This document shows, piece by piece, positions 33,420 through 42,700 of a DNA stretch of 64,000 bases. The position numbers were made by a program, and so were the translations under genes. The DNA is from Clostridium kluyveri. GTDB taxonomy: Bacteria > Bacillota > Clostridia > Clostridiales > Clostridiaceae. The first letter of the stretch is position 1, and each line of letters opens with the position of its first letter. Under the pieces are notes generated by a model, which searched no databases, had not been told where the DNA came from, and saw nothing but the letters and a program-made list of their open reading frames with translations. The stretch is from contig NZ_CP018335.1 of assembly GCF_001902295.1 (NCBI RefSeq), forward strand, positions 3,782,001-3,846,000, given 5' to 3'.

Positions 33420-34733
33420 ATGTCTATAATAAAAGAAATAGTATTAGATACTATAGAGGTATTACTTCTTTTAGGTATTTTCGAAGCATTATATAGTAAT
33501 AAAAAATTTGTAATTAATCATAAAATTAAAACGGGGTTATTTTATATATTGTTTGTTTTTGCAACTTATTGGAGTACATTTTATATTCCACTAGTCTATC
33601 ACACATTGTTTCTTATAGTATTTGACATTCTATTACTTGCCTTTATTACAAAGATAAAGATTTTTCATTCTACAATTATAGTTTCCTTATTTTTCACAAT
33701 AATATTCACTACTGAATCTTTTACTGGAATTATTGAAATGCTTATATTTAATATAAGTTTAAATCAAATTATTTTGAATCCTAGGTATATTAATATTTTT
33801 ATAATAACCTCTAAAATATTACAAGTACTTATTGTAACTCTAATTTTTAAATTTAACTTATATTTTACTAAACTTAAACTATTTGAAAAAGAAGGAGTTG
33901 TATTTGCTAATTTAATACTTGAATTAGAAGCGTTCACTTTCTTTATATTTTGTGTCAACTATGGTATTTTTCATATAAAAAACGTTCAAACCTATAATAT
34001 TATTATTTTTATTATCTATTTCATATTTTTAATAGCAAAATTCAGAAACTTAAAAGAAAAGCAACTGGCTGTAAATATAAATATTAATTACAAAATTCAA
34101 GAACAGCAAATTAAAAATATGGAAGAAATAATAAGCATAATAAGACAGGAAAAACATGATTTTGCCAACCATATAAATGTTATACAAGGACTATGTTTAT
34201 TAAACAAGCCTGATACCGTAGAGAAGATAGATAGTTATGTACGAAAAATTTCAGGTACAATACATTCCTCTTTTAGGTATTTGGATACAGGTAATGATTA
34301 CATAGACGGTATGTTATCCATAAAAAATAACTATGCAATGAAAAATAATATTGATTTTAAAGTTATAATTGATGAATCTTTCAGCTCAATAAAAATCAGA
34401 GCAGATGAATTGATAAGTATTATAAGTAATCTCATAGACAATGCATTTGAAGCATTCACTAAATCGGATGTGGAAAATAAGGAAATATCCATTACCACCT
34501 TTAAGGAAAACAGAAACTTTTGTATTGAGATAGCTGATAATGGAGATGTTATTCCTGAAAATATAATAGAAAAAATTTTCAATAGAGGTTTTTCTACAAA
34601 AGTTAAACAAAATGATCTTCATGGCTTCGGATTGTATATTACTAAACAATTAGTTGAGAAAAATAATGGGACTATATCTGTAGAAAGTATTCCAGAAAAA
34701 ACTAAGTTTGTGGTAAAGTTTAGAATGGATTAA
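33420..34733 (+). CDS. agrC: AgrC-like sensor histidine kinase (GHKL)
   Basis: This 437-residue protein has an N-terminal membrane sensor of six or so helices (residues 1-205) like AgrC peptide receptors, then a cytoplasmic kinase. The H-box RQEKHDFANHINVIQGL at about residue 243 is the AgrC-type phosphoacceptor (H-D-x-x-N-H). The GHKL ATPase has an N-box IISNLIDNAFEAF, G1 IADNGDVIP and G2 LHGFGLYITKQLVE. Expected activity: autophosphorylation on binding a cyclic peptide, then transfer to an AgrA-type regulator. No response regulator follows; the next gene is the small membrane protein. AAAGGAGG precedes the ATG. Confidence 0.88.
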   Translation: MSIIKEIVLDTIEVLLLLGIFEALYSNKKFVINHKIKTGLFYILFVFATYWSTFYIPLVYHTLFLIVFDILLLAFITKIKIFHSTIIVSLFFTIIFTTESFTGIIEMLIFNISLNQIILNPRYINIFIITSKILQVLIVTLIFKFNLYFTKLKLFEKEGVVFANLILELEAFTFFIFCVNYGIFHIKNVQTYNIIIFIIYFIFLIAKFRNLKEKQLAVNININYKIQEQQIKNMEEIISIIRQEKHDFANHINVIQGLCLLNKPDTVEKIDSYVRKISGTIHSSFRYLDTGNDYIDGMLSIKNNYAMKNNIDFKVIIDESFSSIKIRADELISIISNLIDNAFEAFTKSDVENKEISITTFKENRNFCIEIADNGDVIPENIIEKIFNRGFSTKVKQNDLHGFGLYITKQLVEKNNGTISVESIPEKTKFVVKFRMD

Positions 34734-34804
34734 ATAGATAAATCTCTTACATAGAAAAGTAACTAAAATATGGTATAATATTAATTAAGAGAATAAAAAT
34801 GTTT

Positions 34805-34881
34805 TTAGTTAGCCACCTTCCGGAATTTATCTCTTACAAAGAGGTCGTTACGGTTAATAGACAGCAGAGGAGGTGGCAAAT
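34805..34881 (+). promoter_or_regulatory. Structured leader that can mask the ribosome site of the small membrane protein
   Basis: GCCACCTTC (34812-34820) can pair with the GAGGAGGTGGC ribosome-site region (34867-34877). Between them CTCTT/AAGAG forms a small hairpin. CGTTACGGTT (34846-34855) is exactly complementary to AACCGTAACG at 35117-35126, downstream of the gene, on the other side of its terminator. A TATAAT lies at 34774-34779. Leader control or antisense control is inferred. Confidence 0.45.
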
Positions 34882-35061
34882 TTGAGTGAAACTATCATTG
34901 CACTAGGATTTATATGTGCTACAGCACTTGGCTTAACAGCTATGGTGATTGTAGGAACATATTTTAAAGATAAGCTTGAAATTAAAGGTAAGTCTTCAGT
35001 TCATAAGTTAACTGAAAATGAAATTTCTATAACTGCTGAAGATAAAAACTCAAAAAACTAA
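34882..35061 (+). CDS. Small membrane protein (about 59 aa)
   Basis: Starts at TTG 34882 (SETIIALGFICATALGLTAMV), six bases after GGAGGTGG; a GTG nine bases earlier overlaps that site. One hydrophobic span is followed by a charged tail (GTYFKDKLEIKGKSSVHK). Small proteins of this kind are widespread in Clostridia and their phages, function unknown. The leader structure is like that of type I toxin genes, but the sequence is not similar to a toxin I can name. Confidence 0.6.
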   Translation: MSETIIALGFICATALGLTAMVIVGTYFKDKLEIKGKSSVHKLTENEISITAEDKNSKN

Positions 35062-35092
35062 AAATGCACCCTTCGCCAAGTAGTGCATTTTT
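35061..35092 (+). terminator. Terminator after the small membrane protein
   Basis: AAAATGCAC and GTGCATTTT form a 9-bp stem with a 13-base loop followed by T residues, at the stop codon. Confidence 0.75.
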
Positions 35093-35227
35093 AAACTAAA
35101 AACCTTATAAAACATAAACCGTAACGGCTTCTTTTAAATATATTATACCACAATTATATTAATTTTAAACTTATTTAATTATAAAAATAATCTATCGGAT
35201 TTTATTGCTAAAATGAGGTGTATTTTT

Positions 35228-36868
35228 ATGATAGCAGCCATATACTCTCGTAAATCCAAATTCTCTGAAAAAGGAGAATCCGTTGAAAATCAAATTGAAA
35301 TGTGCAAAGAGTATCTTAGAAGAAACTACAGCAAAGTTGAAGATATAAGAATATATGAAGATGAAGGATTCAGTGGAGGAAATATAAACAGACCCGAATT
35401 CAAAAAACTTTTAATTGATGCTAAAAAAAATAAATTCAATGTTCTTATATGCTACAGGCTTGATAGAATCTCCCGTAATGTCGCTGACTTTTCCAATACC
35501 ATTGAGGAACTTCAAAGACACAATATAGACTTTGTGAGCATAAAGGAACAGTTTGACACTAGTTCTCCAATGGGTCGTGCCATGATGAATATAGCTGCGG
35601 TATTCGCCCAGTTAGAAAGGGAAACTATCGCAGAGCGTATCAAAGATAATATGCTGGAGCTTGCAAAAACTGGACGTTGGCTTGGAGGCACTCCTCCATT
35701 AGGCTATAAATCGGAAGCAGTAGAATACTCTAATCAATATGGTAAAGATAAAAAGATGTTCAAGTTGAGCATAGTTCCTGAAGAAATAGAAACGGTAAAA
35801 TTAATCTATAAATTATACTTAGAGAAAAGGGGCTTTGCGTCAGTAGCTACCCATATGTGTAAAAATAAATACAAGGGTAAAAATGGCGGGGAATTTTCAA
35901 GAGCTACAGTAGAACAAATTATAATCAATCCAGTATACTGTATAAGTGATGAAAATATATTTAAATGGTTTAAGGAACAGGATACTACGACATATGGTGT
36001 TCCAGACGGAATGCATGGACTAATGGTATATAATAAAAGAAAAGAAAGTGGTAAAAAACCAAATTCCATAGACCAATGGATCGTTTCAATAGGCAGGCAT
36101 GAAGGAATTATATCTTCTGATATGTGGATAAAATGCCAAGACATATTAAGAGATAACAAGGCAAAAACCTCTCCTCGTTCCGGGACAGGCAACAAATTTC
36201 TTCTATCCGGTATGGTAGTATGCGGTGAATGCGGGTCTGGAATGGCTTCATGGTCCCATTATAATCAAAAAAGAGATTTCATGGAGAGATATTACAGGTG
36301 CAACCTTAAAAACAGAGCCAGCAACAGATGCAGTAATAAAATGCTTAACGCATATAAGGCGGAAGAATATATAGAAAATTACCTGCTTGGATTAGATATG
36401 GAAAGCTTAATCTCAACGTATAACGAAAAAGATAAACCTAAAGCAGATAAAGATTCTATAGTAAAAAAGCTTTCCAAATTAAAAAAACAGGTTGATGATA
36501 ATAATAAAATAATTAAAGGTTTGGTAAGAAAGCTAGCCTTAGAAGAAAACATTGAATTAATCCAAACATTAAAAGAAGAAATAGGCGATACAAAAATAGA
36601 AAACAATGAATTGCAAAAACAAATAACAGAACTAACAAATTCTATGGAAGATTATGAAGTCAAAGAGGACTTTATAAAAATGATAGAAGAAGCTTTAATT
36701 AACTTTAAAAAGTTCTATAAATTAGTAGATGTAGACAGCAAAAGAATATTAATAAAATCTTTAGTTAAAAACATTATATGGCATGGGGAAAATGAAACCT
36801 TAGAAATAAATCCATTAATAAGTAATAAATCAACCCCTCAAGGTATTGTAAGAAGGCGTAATTACTAG
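35228..36868 (+). CDS. Large serine recombinase (phage integrase)
   Basis: About 546 residues from ATG 35228 (MIAAIYSRKSKFSEKGESV) with GAGGTG upstream. The catalytic domain shows AAIYSRKS with the active-site Ser, the ICYRLDRISRN motif, and MGRAMMNIAAVFAQLERE. The recombinase domain (GWLGGTPPLGYK-like GRWLGGTPPLGYKS) and a zinc-ribbon domain (LSGMVVCGECGSG; YRCNLKNRASNRCSN) follow, then the coiled coil from about residue 420 to 490. It integrates the prophage at attB. It lies at the right end of the prophage next to the junction, the usual place. Confidence 0.95.
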   Translation: MIAAIYSRKSKFSEKGESVENQIEMCKEYLRRNYSKVEDIRIYEDEGFSGGNINRPEFKKLLIDAKKNKFNVLICYRLDRISRNVADFSNTIEELQRHNIDFVSIKEQFDTSSPMGRAMMNIAAVFAQLERETIAERIKDNMLELAKTGRWLGGTPPLGYKSEAVEYSNQYGKDKKMFKLSIVPEEIETVKLIYKLYLEKRGFASVATHMCKNKYKGKNGGEFSRATVEQIIINPVYCISDENIFKWFKEQDTTTYGVPDGMHGLMVYNKRKESGKKPNSIDQWIVSIGRHEGIISSDMWIKCQDILRDNKAKTSPRSGTGNKFLLSGMVVCGECGSGMASWSHYNQKRDFMERYYRCNLKNRASNRCSNKMLNAYKAEEYIENYLLGLDMESLISTYNEKDKPKADKDSIVKKLSKLKKQVDDNNKIIKGLVRKLALEENIELIQTLKEEIGDTKIENNELQKQITELTNSMEDYEVKEDFIKMIEEALINFKKFYKLVDVDSKRILIKSLVKNIIWHGENETLEINPLISNKSTPQGIVRRRNY

Positions 36869-37132
36869 TGTTGTGCCTTCTTGTGCTTTTGTAGTGGTTG
36901 CATCTGCGCCCTGTCCTGTCGTAAGTTCTATATCTATACCTTGTTCTTTAAAAAACCCCTGATTTATTGCCACATACATAGGTGCATAAAAGGTAGATCT
37001 GGCTACCTCATTTAATTTTATAGTAACTGTGGACTTGCTATTTTCTTTACTTTGGCTGCATCCAGTAAAAGCAGCTATTATAAATATAAAACACAATAAA
37101 ATAGAACCAAGATACAGTTTTTTCTTTATCAT
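36830..37132 (-). pseudogene. ABC-transporter substrate-binding lipoprotein, N-terminal fragment cut by the prophage
   Basis: The fragment starts MIKKKLYLGSILLCFIFII and has the lipobox FTGC at residue 25. It then reads TVTIKLNEVARSTFYAPMYV and IDIELTTGQGADATT, the N-terminal lobe of NMT1/THI5-like (NitT/TauT-type) binding proteins. After that the reading continues about 20 codons through prophage sequence to a stop at 36830. A normal protein is about 330 residues. The C-terminal part is expected at the left prophage end. The ATPase and permease at 44464-46025 are the likely partners. GGAGG lies before the ATG. Confidence 0.85.
36851..36910. other. Right prophage junction (attR-like region)
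   Basis: An interrupted inverted repeat AGAAGGC (36851-36857) / GCCTTCT (36875-36881) straddles the end of the integrase gene. Beyond it, on the minus strand, the host gene reads GQGADATTT; the family similarity ends at about 36895. The exact core cannot be fixed because the left attachment site is outside the window. The repeat could also act as the integrase terminator. Confidence 0.5.
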
Positions 37133-37307
37133 ATATCCTCCAAAACAATTTTAATATTAATTTATAATATGTAGGTTATTATAATTATGTTAAAATAATT
37201 TTTTACAAGCAATTATTGTATTTTAGTTGATTTTAATAAAAATATATACTATAATAGGGATATACAAATAATAATTATTTATTAATAATAAATAGGAGGT
37301 AAATAGT

Positions 37308-38654
37308 ATGAATGCTTTAGAAATTAAAAAAGATATTTATTGGGTGGGAGCATTAGATCCAGATCTCCGAATATTTGATATAATAATGAACACTCCTTAT
37401 GGAACTACTTATAATTCTTATGTTATAAAAGGAAGCCAAAAAACTGCTGTATTTGAAACTGCGAAAGAAAGATTTCTTGATGAATTTCTAGAAAGATTGA
37501 ACTCTGCAAATGTAGATGTAAAAAATATAGATTACATAGTAGTAGATCACACAGAACCAGATCATTCAGGTTCTATAGCAAAATTACTAGATCTTTCACC
37601 TAATGCAAAACTTGTAGGTTCTGCTGCTGCTATTAGATTTATGAAAGCCATATCAAATAAAAAATTTGATTCTATTGTGGTAAAAGATGGAGATACTTTG
37701 GATCTTGGAAATAAAACCCTGCAATTTATTTCTGCACCATTTCTTCACTGGCCTGACTCCATATATACTTATGTTCCAGAAGATAATATATTAATTACCT
37801 GTGATTCTTTTGGAGCACACTATTGTAGTCCAAAGGTATTTAACGATTTAAATACGGATGAAAAAGGTTATATGGATGCTTTAAAGTATTACTTTGACGG
37901 CATAATGGGTCCTTTTAAACCCTATGTACTTGAAGCGATTGATAAAATTAAAGATTTAAAAATTGATATCATATGTCCGGGTCATGGTCCTGTTTTAAGA
38001 AAAGATCCTTTAAGAATAGTGAATTTATACAAGCAGTGGTGTACACCTGCCAAGCCAGGTAGTAGAAAATATATAGTAATACCTTATGTATCTGCTTATG
38101 GATACACTGAATCCCTTGCAAATAAAATAATTGACGGAATAAGAGATTTTGGAGATTTTGAAATAAAATCTTATAATGTAATTTATAGTGATATGAATGA
38201 AATAATAGAAAATATCGGAAAGGCAGATGGAATACTCTTTGGTTCTCCAACTATTAACGGGGATGCCCTAAAGCCAATTCTCGACATATTGATTTCTTTA
38301 AACCCTATAGTACACGGCGGTAAAGTAGCTGCTGCCTTTGGCTCTTATGGCTGGAGCGGTGAAGCTGTAAAAAATATTGAAGCCAGGTTACAGCAGTTAA
38401 AAATGAATTTATTAACTCCTGGACTTAGAATAAACTTCAAACCATCTGAAGATGAGTTAAATTCCGCTTATGAATTTGGGAAAAGTTTTGCAGAAAAGGT
38501 TAATCAAAATTCAAGTGAAGTGCTAGAGACTCCAGAAACTAAGCCTACAAAAAAATGGAAATGTACTGTCTGTGGTTTTATAGCCGAAGGTGATACTCCT
38601 CCTGCAAACTGTCCTGTATGTCATGTGGATGCAAGCAAATTTGTAGAAGTATAA
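37308..38654 (+). CDS. fprA: Flavodiiron protein (FprA) with C-terminal rubredoxin domain
   Basis: This 448-residue protein has an N-terminal metallo-beta-lactamase-like diiron domain with DHTEPDHSG (HxExDH ligands near residue 80), HWPDSIYTY, CDSFGAHYCS and a late His (CPGHGPVLR). The flavodoxin domain begins VIPYVSAYGYTESLANKI at about residue 255. The last ~40 residues form a rubredoxin-type iron site (WKCTVCGFIAEGDTP, NCPVCHVD). The enzyme reduces O2 or NO to protect anaerobes. It is monocistronic with its own terminator; GGAGG precedes the ATG. Confidence 0.93.
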   Translation: MNALEIKKDIYWVGALDPDLRIFDIIMNTPYGTTYNSYVIKGSQKTAVFETAKERFLDEFLERLNSANVDVKNIDYIVVDHTEPDHSGSIAKLLDLSPNAKLVGSAAAIRFMKAISNKKFDSIVVKDGDTLDLGNKTLQFISAPFLHWPDSIYTYVPEDNILITCDSFGAHYCSPKVFNDLNTDEKGYMDALKYYFDGIMGPFKPYVLEAIDKIKDLKIDIICPGHGPVLRKDPLRIVNLYKQWCTPAKPGSRKYIVIPYVSAYGYTESLANKIIDGIRDFGDFEIKSYNVIYSDMNEIIENIGKADGILFGSPTINGDALKPILDILISLNPIVHGGKVAAAFGSYGWSGEAVKNIEARLQQLKMNLLTPGLRINFKPSEDELNSAYEFGKSFAEKVNQNSSEVLETPETKPTKKWKCTVCGFIAEGDTPPANCPVCHVDASKFVEV

Positions 38655-38661
38655 TATATAT

Positions 38662-38697
38662 AAATTAAGAACTGTATATATGTACAGTTCTTAATTT
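38662..38697. terminator. Bidirectional terminator between fprA and the MBL gene
   Basis: AAATTAAGAACTGTA and TACAGTTCTTAATTT form a 15-bp perfect inverted repeat with loop TATATG between two convergent genes. T-runs on both sides favour use in both directions. Confidence 0.75.
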
Positions 38698-38705
38698 ATT
38701 AAACA

Positions 38706-39614
38706 CTATGGAACTTTGGAATATTTTAAAAACCCATCCTTTATTTCCATTTTTACCATTCTCATTTCACAAAAATATTCAATATAAAGCCTCAGTACCT
38801 TATCTACCATTATATATTTAAGAGTATTGTTGACACAAATATTAAAGCTCTCTATGGCATTTTTAACGATATGCTCCATTGTCATGGTACCCTCTATAAT
38901 ATTATATAGCTTTGCCGCTATATTTCTATATAAGTTTATATTATCTTCTATAAGTTTTGTAATGTCTTCATAAATACCTTTATGTGCTACTATGTATTTT
39001 TCACATTTCAAATTATAAAGATTTGCCTTGCTTTTTAAGTCTTCACTCAGATTATATGTATAGGGCATTTTAGCATTTTCAATAACTTCATGACTTATTA
39101 GAGCATCACCTAAATATGCCACATTGTCAGGGGTCACAATACATATATGACCAGGACTATGTCCTACTGTATGAATAATTCCAAATTTGACACCACATAC
39201 TTCTACATAATCCCGCTCCTCTGTAATTATAATATCTGTTTCACAAACCATATATTCCAAATGCTCTCTAATATCATATGTAGTATAGGTATTATATTGG
39301 TTATTATAATAAAATTTTAGATTATTTTCCGAATTACAGATAAAGGCTTCACACTCTGACATGGCAATAATACAATTATACTTTTTTTTAAGATACATAT
39401 TATTTCCTGCATGATCTGCGTGAGCATGGCTGCATATTATGCCAACAGGTTGAAGGTCATTTGATTCTAGAACATTCTCTATTTTTTCCCTATCTACTTT
39501 ATTAAATCCTGAATCCAACATAATAATTTTTTTATTGTCAATCTTATAAAAGGGTATATTAGTTTTCCCCATATCAATACAAAATGTATTTCCCTTTATT
39601 TCTTCTATTAACAT
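38706..39614 (-). CDS. MBL-fold metallohydrolase
   Basis: About 302 residues (ATG 39614, MLIEEIKGNTFCIDM; a TTG 15 bases upstream is an alternative). Zinc-binding motifs are clear: CSHAHADHAGN (HxHxDH) near residue 65, HTVGHSPGHICIV, YLGDALISHE and AHKGIYED. The C-terminal 70 residues are helical and beyond the usual fold, possibly for dimer formation. Substrate cannot be told. Convergent to fprA with a shared terminator. Confidence 0.85.
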   Translation of the reverse strand: MLIEEIKGNTFCIDMGKTNIPFYKIDNKKIIMLDSGFNKVDREKIENVLESNDLQPVGIICSHAHADHAGNNMYLKKKYNCIIAMSECEAFICNSENNLKFYYNNQYNTYTTYDIREHLEYMVCETDIIITEERDYVEVCGVKFGIIHTVGHSPGHICIVTPDNVAYLGDALISHEVIENAKMPYTYNLSEDLKSKANLYNLKCEKYIVAHKGIYEDITKLIEDNINLYRNIAAKLYNIIEGTMTMEHIVKNAIESFNICVNNTLKYIMVDKVLRLYIEYFCEMRMVKMEIKDGFLKYSKVP

Positions 39615-39683
39615 ATAATAATTTAGCAACCTATTTCAAATGTAAAGTTACTAAATCCTCCTCTCCCTTCATTGGATTATATG

Positions 39684-39713
39684 AAGAGTGAAGAAAAATT
39701 TTTCTTCACTCTT
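39684..39713. terminator. Palindromic terminator between the activase and MBL genes
   Basis: AAGAGTGAAGAAAAA directly followed by its complement TTTTTCTTCACTCTT (15-bp stem, minimal loop). Confidence 0.7.
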
Positions 39714-39741
39714 ATCATTAAAAATCACACCTGTAAATATA

Positions 39742-42700
39742 TTACTTGTTAGTATTTTCTGCAAGCACTGCTTTTGGAACAATTTTTTCTTTACAACTCT
39801 CTAATTCAACTTCATTTTCCATGGATTTAAATGCCACGGATAACATAAGCTTTAATCTATTTAACTGATTCACTTCACTTGCTCCCGGATCATAGTCTAT
39901 TGCTGCAATATTACTGCCTGGATATATTCTTTTCAGTTCTTTTATCATTCCTTTACCTGTTACATGATTAGGTAGACACGCAAAAGGCTGCATACATACA
40001 ATATTTTTAGTACCACCTTTTATAAGTTCTATCATTTCAGCAGTTAAGAACCATCCTTCTCCAGTTTGATTTCCAATAGACAATATTCTTGAGGCATCCT
40101 CTGCCAGCTTCCTAATATCAGAAGTTTCACTAAATCGCTGACTATTCTTTAATGCAGTTTTCATATGTCTTCTAAAATATTCAATAAACTTTATAGCACT
40201 ATCTTTTATAATTTTATTAAAGTAACTTCCAGACAGATACTTATATTTAAATCCGGCATCGTAGGCACAGTACAAGAAAAAATCCATTAAATCAGGAACT
40301 ACCACTTCTACTCCTTCACTTTCTAAAATATCCACAATATTATTATTGGCTGTAGGATGAAATTTCACCAATATTTCTCCCACTACCCCCACCCGTGGTT
40401 TAACTATAGATTTTATTTCTAGATTGTCAAAATCCTCTACTATATTATAAATATTTTCTTTAAATTCTCTGTGGTTTCCATTTACTACATTCTCCTTACA
40501 TTTTTTCACCCATTCTTCATATAAGAGATTTGCAGAACCTTTTATTTTTTCATAAGGCCTTACTCTATATAAAACTCTCATAAAAAGATCTCCATATAGA
40601 AGTGCCATCATGGATTTATTCACAAGTCCCACAGTAATCTTAAACCCGGGATTTTTCTCCAGGCCCGCCACATTTAAAGATATAACTGGTATTTTCTCCA
40701 TACCTGCTTCCTTTAAAGCTTTCCTTAAAAATCCTATATAATTTGTAGCTCTGCATCCCCCTCCTGTTTGAGACATTATAACAGAGGTGTTTTCCAGGTC
40801 ATATTTACCTGATTTTAAAGCTTCTATCAACTGTCCTGTTACTATTATGGAAGGATAGCACGCATCATTATTTACGTACCTTAGACCTTCCTCTACAGCT
40901 TTTTTATCTACAGAAGGTAATATCTCCAAATTATAACCAGATTCTTTAAATGCCTCCTGTAAAAACTGAAAATGTATTGGTGACATCTGAGGACATAGTA
41001 TGGTATGAGTTTTTTTCATTTCTTTTGTAAAAACTACCTTTTTATAGTCCTCCTGAACTTTATGGGGCTTAAAGGCATACTTTTCTCTTTCTTCAATAGC
41101 GGCCTTTAGAGAACGTATTCTTATTTTAACCGCCCCTAAATTACTTCCTTCGTCGATTTTTAATACTGTATATATTTTTTCATATTTATTAAGTATTTCT
41201 TGAACCTGATCTGTAGTAACTGCGTCTAAGCCACATCCAAAGGAATTCAACTGTATCAATTCTAAATTCTCCTGAGTTGCCACAAAACTTGCTGCAGCAT
41301 AAAGTCTGGAATGATACACCCATTGATCCACTACCCTAAGTGGCCTATCTACCACTCCTAAATGAGCCACAGAGTCTTCTGTGAATACTGCCATATCATA
41401 GGAAGTTATTATATTTGATATTCCATGGTTTATCTCAGGATCCACATGGTAGGGTCTTCCTGCAAGCACTATACCTTTTTTCCCCGTATCTTTAAGATAC
41501 TTTATTGTCTCTTCTCCTTTTGCTCTTATGTCCTCTTTCATCTTTTTCTGTTCTTCAAAAGCTTTTTCCAGTGCACTTGATATTTCTTTTTTAGATATAT
41601 TGAATTCTTGTAATTCATCTCTAAGTCTTTTGGCAAGTCTTGTCTTATTATCCAGGGGCAAGAAAGGATTCTTAAAATTTACATTTTTTTCTCTTATTAC
41701 ATCCATGTTATTTTTTATAACCTCAGGATAAGAAGTTACCATAGGGCAGTTATAATTATTATCTGCTCCCTGTTGTTCTTTTTGCTCATAAGGTATACAA
41801 GGATAAAATATAAAATCTATTTCCCTGTTTATCAAATCCATTATATGACCATGAACTATTTTTGCAGGATAACAAGCTGACTCAGAAGGTATTGTCTCTA
41901 TACCCATTTCATAAATATGTTTTGAAGAACGGGAAGATAATTCCACCCTGAAACCAAGTTCTGTAAAGAAGGTAAACCAAAATGGATAATTCTCATATAA
42001 ATTCAAAACCCTAGGTATACCCACTTGTCCTCTTTTAGCTTCACTTTTTTTAATAGGAACATAGTCAAATGCCCTATGATACCTGTAATCAAAAAGATTT
42101 GGCACCTTTAAGGTATTGTTCTCTAAGCCGGCACCTCTTTCGCACCTGTTTCCTGATATAAATTCCTTTCCATCTGAAAACTTATTTATAGTAAGGAGAC
42201 AATTATTTGAACATTTCCCGCACCTTCTCATATTTACTTCTGTAGTAAAATTATCTAATTCTTTTTCATTTAGCAGAGTACTTGTATGAACTCCATCATA
42301 TCTTTCTTTTGCAATGAGTGCAGCTCCAAAGGCTCCCATAAGACCTGCTATATCAGGTCTTACTGCTTCCCTCTCAGATATTATTTCAAAAGCCCTCAAT
42401 ATGGCATCATTATAGAAAGTTCCCCCTTGAACTATTATTTTTTCTCCTAAATTTTTAGGATTTGTTATTTTTATCACTTTAAATAAAGCATTTTTTATAA
42501 CTGAATAGGAAAGTCCTGCGGATATATCTCCTACAGAGGCTCCTTCTTTCTGGGCTTGTTTAACTCTAGAATTCATAAACACAGTACATCTAGAACCTAA
42601 ATCTACTGGTTTTTGGGAATCTTGTGCAGAAACTGCAAAATCCTTCACATTCATATTCAATGATTTAGCAAAAGTTTCTATAAAGGATCCACATCCAGAT

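Noticed and set aside
34331..34649. Two open frames on the minus strand inside agrC
   Set aside because: Shadows of the AgrC-like gene. No ribosome site, and the sense strand has all kinase motifs.
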